This document shows positions 1 through 7,420 of a stretch of DNA of 20,181 bases, one piece after another (position 1 is the first letter of the stretch; each line of letters opens with the position of its first letter). Below the pieces are notes generated by a model that made no database searches, was not told the DNA's origin, and was given only the letters and a program-made list of their open reading frames with translations. Position numbers and translations under genes: made by a program. Source of the stretch: Elusimicrobiota bacterium (lineage in GTDB: Bacteria > Elusimicrobiota > Elusimicrobia > UBA1565 > UBA9628). The stretch covers positions 1 through 20,181 of the forward strand of contig JAGWRY010000375.1 in the NCBI GenBank assembly GCA_028869495.1, written 5' to 3'.

Positions 1-12
1 CGAAGTAAGCCG

Positions 13-2022
13 ATGGGCTGGGCCGAGCTCGAGGGCGAGGTCGCGCCGGGCTCCGTGCTGACCTCGGCCGCGGACCTCGCGGTCTACTCCTACGACGGCG
101 CGCTGGACCGCGCGCGCCCCGACGCGGTCCTCGTCGCGCGCTCGGCCGAGGACGTCCGCCGCGCGGTCGCCTGGTGCGCGGCGCGCGGGGTCCCGTACGT
201 CGCGCGCGGCGCGGGCACGAACCTGTCCGGCGGCTGCGTCCCGCTCAAGGGCGGTCTCGTGATCTCGCTGGCGCGGCTGAACCGGATCCTGTCGATCGAC
301 GCGGCCGCGCGCGAGGCCTGCGTCGAGCCCGGCTGCGTGAACCTGGACCTGCAGCGCGCGGCCGAGCCGCTCGGGCTCTTCTACGCGCCGGACCCGGCGA
401 GCTTCCGCGTCTCGACCCTCGGCGGCAACGCGGCCGAGAACGCCGGGGGCCCCCGCTGCCTGAAGTACGGGACGACGACGAACCACGTGCTCGCGGTCGA
501 GGCGGCGATGCCCGACGGGACGCTCGCGCGCTTCTCGCGCGCCGACGCGGGCCCGGAGCTGCTGAGCCTGCTGATCGGCGCCGAGGGGACGCTCGGCGTG
601 ATCACGCGGCTGTGGGTCGGGCTGACGCCGATCCCCGAGGAGACGCGCACGCTGCTGGCGGGCTTCCCGTCGATCGACGCGGCCGTCGCCTGCGTGTCGG
701 CGATCATCGCCTCCGGCGTCCTGCCGCGCTGTCTGGAGGCGATGGACCGCGCGACCGTCGAGTCGGTCGAGGCCGGCCGCCCGCTCGGCTATCCGAAGGA
801 CCCGGCGGTCCTGCTGATCGAGCTCGACGGCGGGGCCGTCGAGGTCGCGCGCGAGGCCGACGAGGTCGAGCGCCAGTGCCGCGCGAGCGGGGCCGCGTCG
901 GTCCGGGCGGCCGCCGACCCGGCCGAGCGCGAGCGCTTGTGGGAGGGCCGCCGCGGCGCCTACGCCGCGCTCGCGCGCCTGGCCCCGAACGTCCTGGTCG
1001 AGGACGGCGTCGTGCCGCGCGACAAGCTCCCCGACGTCGTCCGGCGCATCCGGGAGATCGCCGCGGCCCGGAAGGTGAAGGCCTACCTGCTCTTCCACGC
1101 CGGCGACGGCAACATCCACCCGAACATCGCCTTCGACGAGCGCGACGCCGACGAGACCGCGCGCGTGCGCGCGGCGGGGCGCGAGATGCTGGAGGCCTGC
1201 GTCGAGCTCGGCGGCTCGCTGTCGGGCGAGCACGGCATCGGCATCGACAAGCGCGAGGCGATGGCGAGCCTCTTCTCGCCCGCGACGCTGGCGCTGTTCC
1301 GGCGCGTCAAGGAGTCGCTCGACCCGCCCGGCCTGTCCAACCCCGACAAGGTCATCCCGCTGGCCGGGGGGGCGTCCTCCGTCCCGTTCCGGCGGCCGCC
1401 GTCCGCGCCGCTGTCCGAGCAGGCGGCCCTGCTGGCCGAGAAGGTGCGCGAGGCCCCCGCGGGCGCGCCGTTCGCCGTGCGCGGCGCGGGCACGCGCCTG
1501 AAGGCCCCGGTCCCGCCGGGGGCCGTCGAACTGCTGACGACCGGCCTGGGCGCGCTCGTCGAGCTCGACGAGCGCAACCTGACGCTGACCGCCGAGGCGG
1601 GGGTCTCGCTCTTCGACCTGCACCGCCGGATCGAGGAGCGCGGCTTCTTCCTGCGCCTGCCGAAAGCGGGAGGAACGCTCGGGGGCCTGCTCGCGACGCG
1701 CCCGTGGCCCGGAATCCGCGAGGACCTGCTCGGGACGCGCGTCCTGCTGTCGACCGGCGAGGTCGTCGAACTCGGCGGCAAGGTCGTCAAGAACGTCTCC
1801 GGCTACGACCTCTCGCGCCTGCTCCTGGGGACCTGGGGGACCTTCGGCGTGATCCTCGAGGCGACCTTCAAGCTGCGCGCGCGCCCGGACCCGGACGTGC
1901 CGTCCTCCGTCGCGCCCGCGGCGCCGCCTCCCCAGTGGGGCGCGTGGGCGCTGAGGGCGCGCGCGGCCTTCGACCCGGCCGGGCGCATGAACCCGGAGCT
2001 CGCCGCGGGGAGGATCCGGTGA
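13..2022 (+). CDS. Fused GlcD-GlcE-like FAD-dependent glycolate/2-hydroxyacid dehydrogenase
   Basis: This 669-residue protein joins two FAD-binding (PCMH/vanillyl-alcohol-oxidase type) flavoprotein units. Residues about 1-450 look like a complete GlcD: the GGN-AENAGG FAD loop at about 137-145, GDGNIHP at 364-370 and GEHGIG at 405-410. Residues about 470-640 are a GlcE-like FAD domain, with VRGAGTRLK near 489 and KNVSGYDL at 593-600. The GlcE half lacks most of the C-terminal cap of free-standing GlcE (about 350 residues) and keeps only a short tail, FDPAGRMNP. By family it should oxidise glycolate or a related 2-hydroxyacid and pass electrons to the GlcF partner encoded next. The stop overlaps the glcF start (GTGA). 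The frame is open to base 1 with no clear ribosome site before the ATG, so the start could lie slightly upstream, although the homology begins close to it. The substrate (glycolate, D-lactate or other) is inferred, not shown. Confidence 0.88.
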   Translation: MGWAELEGEVAPGSVLTSAADLAVYSYDGALDRARPDAVLVARSAEDVRRAVAWCAARGVPYVARGAGTNLSGGCVPLKGGLVISLARLNRILSIDAAAREACVEPGCVNLDLQRAAEPLGLFYAPDPASFRVSTLGGNAAENAGGPRCLKYGTTTNHVLAVEAAMPDGTLARFSRADAGPELLSLLIGAEGTLGVITRLWVGLTPIPEETRTLLAGFPSIDAAVACVSAIIASGVLPRCLEAMDRATVESVEAGRPLGYPKDPAVLLIELDGGAVEVAREADEVERQCRASGAASVRAAADPAERERLWEGRRGAYAALARLAPNVLVEDGVVPRDKLPDVVRRIREIAAARKVKAYLLFHAGDGNIHPNIAFDERDADETARVRAAGREMLEACVELGGSLSGEHGIGIDKREAMASLFSPATLALFRRVKESLDPPGLSNPDKVIPLAGGASSVPFRRPPSAPLSEQAALLAEKVREAPAGAPFAVRGAGTRLKAPVPPGAVELLTTGLGALVELDERNLTLTAEAGVSLFDLHRRIEERGFFLRLPKAGGTLGGLLATRPWPGIREDLLGTRVLLSTGEVVELGGKVVKNVSGYDLSRLLLGTWGTFGVILEATFKLRARPDPDVPSSVAPAAPPPQWGAWALRARAAFDPAGRMNPELAAGRIR

Positions 2023-3311
2023 GCGAGCCGCTCGGCCGCCTGCTGACGGCTCTGGGGGAGCGCACCGACTACGACGCGGTCTCCCAGTGCTCGCGCTGCG
2101 GCTACTGCGAGCAGGCCTGCCCGACCTACGTCGCGACGGGCCGCGAGGCGTACTCGCCGCGCGGGCGCAACCAGCTGGTGCGCCTGATGCTGGAGGGCAA
2201 GCTCGAGGACCCGGCCGCGGCCGAGGAGGCGCTGTCGACCTGCCTTCTCTGCGGGGCCTGCACGACGGCCTGCTACGGCAAGGTCGCGACGCCCGACCTG
2301 GTCCTCGAGGGGCGGCGCTCCCTGCGCGTGCGCCCGCACTGGCTCGTGCGGCGCCTGTCGCGGCTGATGATCGAGAGCCCGGGGACGCTCGCGCGCCTGC
2401 TGAAGCTCGGCTACCTCTTCAAGCGCCTGGGCCTGTCGCGCCTCGGCCGCCCGCTCCTGCGCGCGGCGGGCCTGCCGGTCCTGGCCGCGATGGACGAGCA
2501 CGTGGACGAGGCCCCGCGGCGCCTGCTCGACGAGGAGCTGGACGCCCTGCGCGCCCCGGGCGAGGGCTCGGCCTGGTCGTACTTCGCGCCCTGCGGGCCG
2601 CGCTACCTGTTCCCGCGCGTCGGGGCCGCGACCTGGCGCGCGCTCACCGCGCTCCTCGGGCGCGGGCGCTTCCTCGAGAACTCCTGCTGCGGCCTGCTCG
2701 CGAACAACTACGGCGAGCTCGAAGACGCCCGCGAGCTCGCCCGGCGCAACATCGTCCGCGCGGAGGCCGCGGGCGCGGGCCAGATCGTCGGCGACTGTTC
2801 GTCCTGCGTCGCGTTCCTGAAGTCATATCCCCAGCTCTTCCTGGGGCCGTCCGACGCCGAGTGGCGCTCCCGCGCCGAGGCCTTCGCCGCGCGCGTGCGC
2901 GACGCGGTCGAGGTCTACGGCGAGGAGGCGGGCAGGCTCCCGCTCGGAGACGACTCGGCGACGGTCGTCTACCACGACTCGTGCCGGGCGCTCAACGGCC
3001 AGGGCTTGAAGGAAGAGCCGCGGCGCGCGGTGAAGTCCTGCTCGGGCTCGTGCTACCGCGAGATGCCGGACGCCGGCGTCTGCTGCGGCGGCGCGGGCGC
3101 CTTCGCGTTCGTCCACGAGGAGCTGTCGGACGAGATCCTCAAGCGCAAGGTCGGCGGTGCGGCCTCGGTCCAGGCGCGCGTCGTCGTCACGAGCGCGACG
3201 TCCTGCCTGATCCAGCTTGCCCGGGGTTTTCGGAAATACTATCCTGAGGCCCGGGTGCTCCACGTCTCCGAGTTCGTCGCCGGCGCCCTCCACGACCGCC
3301 ATGGGACGTAG
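2019..3311 (+). CDS. glcF: GlcF-like iron-sulfur subunit of glycolate/2-hydroxyacid dehydrogenase
   Basis: This 430-residue protein begins with two 4Fe-4S ferredoxin motifs, CSRCGYCEQACP (Cys24, 27, 30, 34) and CLLCGACTTAC (Cys75, 78, 81, 85). Two CCG (heterodisulfide-reductase-like) domains follow, with double cysteines at 223-224 (NSCCG) and 355-356 (VCCGG), and with their companion motifs DCSSC and YHDSC. This is the domain order of GlcF and related electron-transfer subunits. It should take electrons from the upstream GlcD-GlcE flavoprotein and pass them towards the membrane chain. The GTG start is supported by a GGGGAGG ribosome site five bases upstream and by a 4-base GTGA overlap with the preceding stop. 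The same frame is open far upstream, to position 174, but that stretch is an out-of-frame Arg-rich shadow of the flavoprotein gene. Its own stop overlaps the next gene by 11 bases. Confidence 0.88.
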   Translation: MSEPLGRLLTALGERTDYDAVSQCSRCGYCEQACPTYVATGREAYSPRGRNQLVRLMLEGKLEDPAAAEEALSTCLLCGACTTACYGKVATPDLVLEGRRSLRVRPHWLVRRLSRLMIESPGTLARLLKLGYLFKRLGLSRLGRPLLRAAGLPVLAAMDEHVDEAPRRLLDEELDALRAPGEGSAWSYFAPCGPRYLFPRVGAATWRALTALLGRGRFLENSCCGLLANNYGELEDARELARRNIVRAEAAGAGQIVGDCSSCVAFLKSYPQLFLGPSDAEWRSRAEAFAARVRDAVEVYGEEAGRLPLGDDSATVVYHDSCRALNGQGLKEEPRRAVKSCSGSCYREMPDAGVCCGGAGAFAFVHEELSDEILKRKVGGAASVQARVVVTSATSCLIQLARGFRKYYPEARVLHVSEFVAGALHDRHGT

Positions 3312-4494
3312 ACAAGAGCTTGAGAAGCGCCAGTCGCTCCTCGCCCGGTTCGGCCGGATGGTCGCGGCCGAGACGCACCTCGACAGCCTGCTGACGATCA
3401 TCGCCGAGGAGGTCCGCAACATCCTCGGCGCCGACCGCTGCTCGGTCTTCCTCGTCGACGCCTACAAGGGCGAGCTGTGGACGAAGATCGCGCTGGGCAT
3501 GGAGGAGAAGATCCTGCGCATCCCGCTCGGCCAGGGGATCGCCGGCTTCGTCGCCAAGACCGGGTCCGCGGTCAACATCCGCGACGCGTACAAGGACACG
3601 CGCTTCGCGCAGGACCTCGACCGCATCACCGGCTACCAGACGCGCACGGTGCTGGCCGTGCCCCTGCGCGGCCGCGACGGCAAGGCCCTCGGGGTCTTCG
3701 AGGTCCTCAACAAGAGCAAGGGCTCGTTCAACGAGGAGGACGAGGGACTGCTCCGCATCCTGGCCACGATGGCGGCGACCTTCATCGAGAACGCGACCCT
3801 CTACGAGGACCTGCGCCGCTCGCACCTCGAGACGATCTACCGGATGGCGCTCGTCGCCGAGTACCGCGATCAAGAAGACACCGGACGCCACCTGCGGCGG
3901 ATGTCGCGCTTCTCGGGCATCCTGGCCCTGGGCGTCGGCCTCTCCTACGCGGAGGCCGAGGACATCCGCTACGCGGCGCCGCTCCACGACATCGGCAAGG
4001 TCGCGATCCCCGACGCGATCCTGCGCAAGCCGGCGAAGCTGACCCCCGAAGAGTACGACGAGATGAAGAAGCACACCGTCTACGGGGCGAAGATGCTGGC
4101 CAACGCCGAGAGCCGCCTGCTCCGGCTGGCCTCGAAGATCGCGGTCGGCCACCACGAGTGCTGGGACGGCACCGGCTATCCGCACGGCCTGAAGGGCGAG
4201 AAGATCCCGCTCGAGGCGCGCATCGTCACCGTCGCCGACGTCTTCGACGCGCTGTCGTCGAAGCGCGTCTACAAGGGCGAGTGGACGGTCGAGGACGCCT
4301 TGAAGTACATCGAGGAGCGCTCGGGCAAGCTCTTCGACCCGAACGTCGTCGAGGCCCTGCGCGACCGCTTCCAGGAGATCCTGCAGGCGCGCGACGAGGA
4401 GAACCGCCGCCTCGTCGAGGACGAGGGCGCGATGCTCCAGCAGCACTTCCCGCTGCGCCCGACGGACGCCGACCACCTTCCCAAGTCGGCCTGA
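3301..4494 (+). CDS. GAF domain / HD-GYP cyclic-di-GMP phosphodiesterase
   Basis: This 397-residue cytoplasmic protein has a GAF sensor domain (about residues 18-165) joined to an HD-GYP domain (about 180-375). The catalytic features are intact: HDIGK at 229-233 and HHECWDGTGYP at 284-294. The family hydrolyses cyclic di-GMP, so the protein probably lowers c-di-GMP in response to a small ligand bound by GAF. No membrane segment is visible. I chose the ATG at 3301, just inside the glcF end, because family similarity starts right after it. A TTG at 3217 in the same frame would add 28 low-complexity residues and a 95-base overlap. No good ribosome site precedes 3301, so translational coupling to glcF is likely. 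The position right behind a glycolate-oxidation pair is unusual, and a functional link is only inferred. Confidence 0.88.
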   Translation: MGRRQELEKRQSLLARFGRMVAAETHLDSLLTIIAEEVRNILGADRCSVFLVDAYKGELWTKIALGMEEKILRIPLGQGIAGFVAKTGSAVNIRDAYKDTRFAQDLDRITGYQTRTVLAVPLRGRDGKALGVFEVLNKSKGSFNEEDEGLLRILATMAATFIENATLYEDLRRSHLETIYRMALVAEYRDQEDTGRHLRRMSRFSGILALGVGLSYAEAEDIRYAAPLHDIGKVAIPDAILRKPAKLTPEEYDEMKKHTVYGAKMLANAESRLLRLASKIAVGHHECWDGTGYPHGLKGEKIPLEARIVTVADVFDALSSKRVYKGEWTVEDALKYIEERSGKLFDPNVVEALRDRFQEILQARDEENRRLVEDEGAMLQQHFPLRPTDADHLPKSA

Positions 4495-4498
4495 TTCG

Positions 4499-4507
4499 TG
4501 CTAGAAT
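4499..4507 (+). promoter_or_regulatory. Extended -10 promoter for tRNA-Gly
   Basis: TGCTAGAAT reads as an extended -10 element (TGn plus TAGAAT at 4502-4507). It sits 12 bases before the tRNA 5' end, so transcription would start near 4514. The -35 region is poor (TTCCCA at 4478-4483 at best), as is common with extended -10 promoters. The assignment rests on position and motif only. Confidence 0.5.
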
Positions 4508-4519
4508 CGTCGTCGAACC

Positions 4520-4593
4520 GCGGGCGTGGTTCAATGGTAGAACGGGTCCTTGCCAAGGATCAGACGGCGGTTCGATTCCGCTCGCCCGCTCCA
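4520..4593 (+). tRNA. tRNA-Gly (anticodon GCC)
   Basis: This is a full cloverleaf with CCA encoded. The acceptor stem pairs GCGGGCG (4520-4526) with CGCCCGC (4583-4589), followed by discriminator T4590 and CCA 4591-4593. The anticodon stem is 4545-4549 with 4557-4561 (one G-U), with loop TTGCCAA and anticodon GCC at 4552-4554. The T stem is 4566-4570 with 4578-4582 around TTCGATT. A T5 run follows at 4596-4600. It decodes GGC/GGU glycine codons, GGC being very common in this genome. Confidence 0.96.
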
Positions 4594-4614
4594 GATTTTT
4601 CCGTCCGAACCTCG

Positions 4615-5073
4615 ATGACCACCGTCTCCCGTCGGGTCCTGATCAGCGCGCCTCGCGACTCCGTGCGGCGCTACCTGAGCGACCTGCGCGAGATCGCGAA
4701 CTACGACCCGAAGGTCGAGGAGATCGTCCTCGGCGAGGCCCCGGACGGGGCCGGCGCGACCGCCTCGGGACGCTTCCTCGGCCTGCCGTGGAGCGGGACC
4801 TTCCGCTTCGAGGCCTCTCCCGACGGCGGCTACCGCGGCGTGATGGTCAGCGGTCCCCTGCGCGGGATGGAGAGCCGCGTCGCGGTGCGCTCCGTCGTCG
4901 GCGGGACCGTCGTCGAGAACGTCGAGACCTACGACCTGCCCTTCCTGCTGAAGCCCCTGTCGCTCTTCCTGCGCGCCTGGCTGGCGTCCGCGCTCGAGTC
5001 CAAGCTCGGCGCCGTGAAGGAGGGCGCCGAGGCCCTCAACCGCCGCCTCCAGCTCCAGAGCCTCGACGTCTGA
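4615..5073 (+). CDS. SRPBCC (START/polyketide-cyclase-like) family protein
   Basis: This 152-residue protein resembles the SRPBCC helix-grip superfamily. It has an N-terminal strand with a SAPRDSVRRYLSDL helix start, a beta-rich middle, a YDLPFLLKPLSLFL segment, and a long C-terminal helix (about residues 120-145). Such proteins bind lipids or other hydrophobic ligands; the ligand here cannot be told. The ATG at 4615 is chosen because the in-frame extension to 4498 would translate the tRNA. The start lies only 21 bases after the tRNA-Gly CCA, with no visible ribosome site or separate promoter. It therefore probably shares the tRNA transcript, or reads on from the HD-GYP gene. Its 3' end converges on the SEC-C gene on the opposite strand. 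Confidence 0.75.
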   Translation: MTTVSRRVLISAPRDSVRRYLSDLREIANYDPKVEEIVLGEAPDGAGATASGRFLGLPWSGTFRFEASPDGGYRGVMVSGPLRGMESRVAVRSVVGGTVVENVETYDLPFLLKPLSLFLRAWLASALESKLGAVKEGAEALNRRLQLQSLDV

Positions 5074-5097
5074 CGCGGCGCCCGGCTAGGCGCCGTG
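5074..5097. terminator. Palindrome between convergent genes, possible bidirectional terminator
   Basis: CGGCGCC (5076-5082) pairs perfectly with GGCGCCG (5089-5095) around a 6-base loop. A G-U pair and one further pair (5074 with 5097) extend the stem. It lies exactly where the SRPBCC stop and the SEC-C gene stop converge, and the SEC-C stop codon is in the loop. No T-run follows on either strand, so an intrinsic terminator is plausible but not certain. Confidence 0.4.
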
Positions 5098-5502
5098 GCA
5101 CTTCTTGAACTTCTTGCCGGACCCGCAGTGGCAGGGGTCGTTGCGGCCGACCTCGGGGCCTGTCTTCACGTAGGTCTCGCCGGACTTCGGGGGCTCTTCC
5201 TTGAAGTCGCCGCGCTCGATCGCCTCCTGGTTCTTCTCGAGCCAGGCCTTCACGGCGTTCATGTCCTTGACGTTGACGCCTTCGCGCTGCATGTGGGCGG
5301 CCAGGGTCCGCAGCTGCTTGACGAAGGCCGGGTCCTTCCACTTGCGCAGGAACGCGCCCATCATCCCCTTGGCCTTCGGGTCGTTGGCGAGCTCCGGGGG
5401 GAGCGAGGGCATCCCGGGCATCCCCGGGACGGAGGGCGCGCCGCCCGCGGCGGGCGCCTCCTCGTCTTTCTTGAACGGGTTGAGCTTCTTGATCCAGGAC
5501 AC
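5086..5502 (-). CDS. Small protein with C-terminal SEC-C zinc-binding motif
   Basis: This 138-residue protein ends in a SEC-C motif: Cys124, Cys126, Cys135 and His136 in the pattern CxC-x8-CH ([19 protein letters not shown]). The motif is a zinc site known from the SecA C terminus and from many small proteins. The N-terminal half is Lys/Pro/Gly/Met-rich ([12 protein letters not shown], then [12 protein letters not shown]). The middle is a predicted helical stretch, [16 protein letters not shown] onward. I do not recognise that part. The GTG at 5502 is chosen because it has a GAGG ribosome site eight bases upstream, and because an ATG at 5556 would read into the tRNA-Ser gene. The gene follows tRNA-Ser by 26 bases on the same strand and probably shares its transcript. 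A role in protein export or ribosome association is possible but unproven. Confidence 0.8.
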   Translation of the reverse strand: MSWIKKLNPFKKDEEAPAAGGAPSVPGMPGMPSLPPELANDPKAKGMMGAFLRKWKDPAFVKQLRTLAAHMQREGVNVKDMNAVKAWLEKNQEAIERGDFKEEPPKSGETYVKTGPEVGRNDPCHCGSGKKFKKCHGA

Positions 5503-5528
5503 GGGCGGGACCTCGGAATCGCGGAAAA

Positions 5529-5618
5529 TGGCGGAAGGGGTGGGATTCGAACCCACGAGGGACTTGCATCCCTGGCAGTTTTCGAGACTGCTCGTTTCAA
5601 CCGCTCACGCACCCTTCC
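5529..5618 (-). tRNA. tRNA-Ser (anticodon CGA)
   Basis: Read on the minus strand, this is a 90-base class II tRNA with CCA encoded (5531-5529). The acceptor stem GGAAGGG (5618-5612) pairs with CCCTTCC (5539-5533). The anticodon stem GCAGT/ACTGC encloses loop CTCGAAA, with anticodon CGA at 5584-5582. A long variable arm, GGGATGCAAGTCCC, and a T arm GTGGG-TTCGAAT-CCCAC follow. The long variable arm and CGA anticodon identify serine (UCG codons). Confidence 0.96.
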
Positions 5619-5659
5619 GGAGACGACGGGGACCGGCGTCTGCGCCGATCGAGCGGCTT

Positions 5660-5668
5660 ATTTTAGCA
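5660..5668 (-). promoter_or_regulatory. Extended -10 promoter for tRNA-Ser and the SEC-C gene
   Basis: On the minus strand TGCTAAAAT (5668-5660) is a strong extended -10 element. It predicts a start near 5653, 35 bases before the tRNA-Ser 5' end. No -35 hexamer is evident. It is one of the few AT-rich spots in this part of the window and has the same TGCTA core as the tRNA-Gly promoter. Confidence 0.55.
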
Positions 5669-5708
5669 TACCCGCGCCGACGGCCGCGCCGCGCGCGCGC
5701 GAGGCTTT

Positions 5709-5717
5709 TGCTAGGAT
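5709..5717 (+). promoter_or_regulatory. Possible extended -10 element just before the YbjQ gene
   Basis: TGCTAGGAT (5709-5717) matches an extended -10 and would start transcription at about the A of the ATG at 5724, giving a leaderless message. The same bases contain a Shine-Dalgarno-like AGGATGAGG (5713-5721), so they could instead be only a ribosome site on a longer transcript. The two readings exclude each other in function. Confidence 0.3.
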
Positions 5718-5723
5718 GAGGCC

Positions 5724-6065
5724 ATGAGCGACATCCTCGTCACGACGACGTTCGCCGTCGAAGGCTGGCGGATCAAGGAGTACAAGGGCGTCGTGCGCGG
5801 CATCGTCGTGCGCGCGCCGACGATCGCGCAGGGCGTGATCGGCGGGCTGAAGGCGATCGTCGGGGGCCAGATCGGCGCCTTCGCCGAGATGTGCGAGCAG
5901 ACGCGCCAGCAGGCCTACGAGAAGCTGGTCGCGCACGCGCGCGAGCTCGGCGCCAACGCCGTCGTCGGCCTCGGCTACGACGCGTCCGACGTCGGGGGCG
6001 CGCGGGCGGCGGCGACCGAGGTGCTCTGCTACGGCACCGCGGTCGTCATCGAGCGCGAGCGTTAG
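5724..6065 (+). CDS. YbjQ / UPF0145 family protein
   Basis: This 113-residue protein matches the YbjQ/UPF0145 family (once called heavy-metal-binding, DUF74) over its whole length. It has N-terminal ILVTTTFAVEGWRIKEYKGV, a central IVGGQIGAF, and the family signature ELGANAVVGLGYD, ending in a strand with YGTAVVIE. The family forms small homo-oligomers; its cellular role is not established. The ATG has AGGATGAGG upstream at 5713-5721. Its TAG stop (6063-6065) overlaps the TAA stop of argH on the other strand (6062-6064), so the two genes end inside each other. It is the only plus-strand gene downstream of the tRNA block and sits at the far end of the arginine operon. No link to arginine is implied. 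Confidence 0.87.
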   Translation: MSDILVTTTFAVEGWRIKEYKGVVRGIVVRAPTIAQGVIGGLKAIVGGQIGAFAEMCEQTRQQAYEKLVAHARELGANAVVGLGYDASDVGGARAAATEVLCYGTAVVIERER

Positions 6066-7420
6066 CGGCGGCGGCGCGTCGGGGCCAGCAGGGCGCCCCA
6101 GGCCGCGTCGAGGCGGCGGCGCTCGCCGCGCGACCAGGCCGAGGCTCGCGTCCGGTCGGCCGACAGGGCCTTCCAATCGGGGCGTCCCGGCGCCCCCGCG
6201 TAGTCCGGGAGAGGGGGCGCGGCGACGGGCTTGGGGTCGCCGGTCCGCGCGCGGGCGCGCTCGGCCACCGCGCGGTACGCGTCGCGGAAAGGCCGGCCCT
6301 CGCGGACCAGCGCGACCGCCTCGTGGGTGGCCAGCAGGTCCTCGGTGACGGCGGCCGCGCAGCGGTCCTCGCGGACGCGCAGGGAGCCGGGCAGGCGCGC
6401 GGCCATGTCGAGCATCCGTCCCGCCTCGTCGAGCGCGGCGAAGAGCGGCCCCTTGGTCAGCTGGTAGTCGCGGTGGTAGCCGGACGGGAGCGCCCCGATC
6501 GCGAGGAGCTGGGAGACCCAGCCCGGGAACAGCGCCGCGCGGGCGCGCGTCAGCTCGGCCACGTCCGGGTTCTTCTTCTGCGGCATCAGGCTCGAGCCCG
6601 TCGTGAACGAGTCGTCGAGTTTTAAAAAGCCGAACTCGGCCGACGAGTACAGCGACAGGTCCCAGGCGAGCACCCCCAGGTCGCGCGCGACCAGCGCCAG
6701 CGCCGCGACGACGGCCGCCTCCAGGCGCGGGCGGCTCGACTGCACGCGCAGCGTGTTGCGCTGGACGCGGGAAAATCCCAGGAGCTTCGCCACGTAGGCG
6801 CGGTCGAGCGGGAGCATCACGCCGTAGCCGGCCGCCGAGCCGAGCGGGCAGGAGTCGGCCTCCTCGTAGGCGCGGCGCAGGGTCGCCTGCCCCTCGACGA
6901 GGGCCTCGACGTGCGAGGCCGCCCAGTGCCCGAGCGTCGTCGGCATCGCGCGCTGGAGGTGCGAGTAGCCGGGGATCGTCCGGTCCCGGAAGCGCTCGGC
7001 GAAGGCCTGCCAGGCGGCCGCGGCCGCGCCGGCCTGCGCGTGGAGCTCGAGCAGGCGGTCCTTCAGATGCAGCCGCAGGTCGGCCTGGACCTGGTCGTTG
7101 CGGCTGCGCCCGGCGTGGATGCGCGCGCCGGTCTCCCCGAGGGCGCGCGTCAGCGCCTGCTCGACGGCCGTGTGCACGTCCTCCTGCTCGCGCGAGATCG
7201 TGAACCCCGCGGCGGACGACAGCAGGGCGACGAGCTCGCGGCGCAGGTCCTCGAGCTGGCCCGGCGTCAGCACGCCGATGCGCGCCAGCCCGCAGGCGTG
7301 CGCGAGGGAGCCGAGGACCTCGCAGCGCAGGAGGCGCGCGTCGAGCGCGGGGTCCTCGCCGACCGTGTAGGCCTCGACCGCCGCGTCGAGGGGCGCGGTC
7401 GTCTGCCAGAGCTTCTTCAC
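6062..7420 (-). CDS. argH: Argininosuccinate lyase
   Basis: This 452-residue protein catalyses the last step of arginine synthesis, splitting argininosuccinate into arginine and fumarate. The fumarase/aspartase superfamily signature GSSLMPQKKNPD is at 275-286, preceded by the conserved HAGRSRNDQVQADLRL region and by SHLQRAMPTTLGHW. Length is normal for the family (about 460). The N-terminal sequence KKLWQTTAPLDAAVEAYTVG has the form seen in Bacteroidetes-type enzymes. The GTG start overlaps the argE stop (GTGA), so this is the last gene of the arginine operon. Downstream, its TAA overlaps the stop of the opposing YbjQ gene, and no terminator hairpin is evident there. Confidence 0.95.
   Translation of the reverse strand: MKKLWQTTAPLDAAVEAYTVGEDPALDARLLRCEVLGSLAHACGLARIGVLTPGQLEDLRRELVALLSSAAGFTISREQEDVHTAVEQALTRALGETGARIHAGRSRNDQVQADLRLHLKDRLLELHAQAGAAAAAWQAFAERFRDRTIPGYSHLQRAMPTTLGHWAASHVEALVEGQATLRRAYEEADSCPLGSAAGYGVMLPLDRAYVAKLLGFSRVQRNTLRVQSSRPRLEAAVVAALALVARDLGVLAWDLSLYSSAEFGFLKLDDSFTTGSSLMPQKKNPDVAELTRARAALFPGWVSQLLAIGALPSGYHRDYQLTKGPLFAALDEAGRMLDMAARLPGSLRVREDRCAAAVTEDLLATHEAVALVREGRPFRDAYRAVAERARARTGDPKPVAAPPLPDYAGAPGRPDWKALSADRTRASAWSRGERRRLDAAWGALLAPTRRRR

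Noticed and set aside
174..2018. Long open frame upstream of glcF in the same frame
   Set aside because: The translation is Arg/Ala/Gly-rich, without domains, and lies over the clearly conserved GlcD-GlcE gene. It is a high-GC shadow; glcF starts at 2019.
5503..5556. Upstream ATG for the SEC-C gene
   Set aside because: It would translate part of tRNA-Ser (reading GSNPTPS). The GTG at 5502 has a ribosome site.
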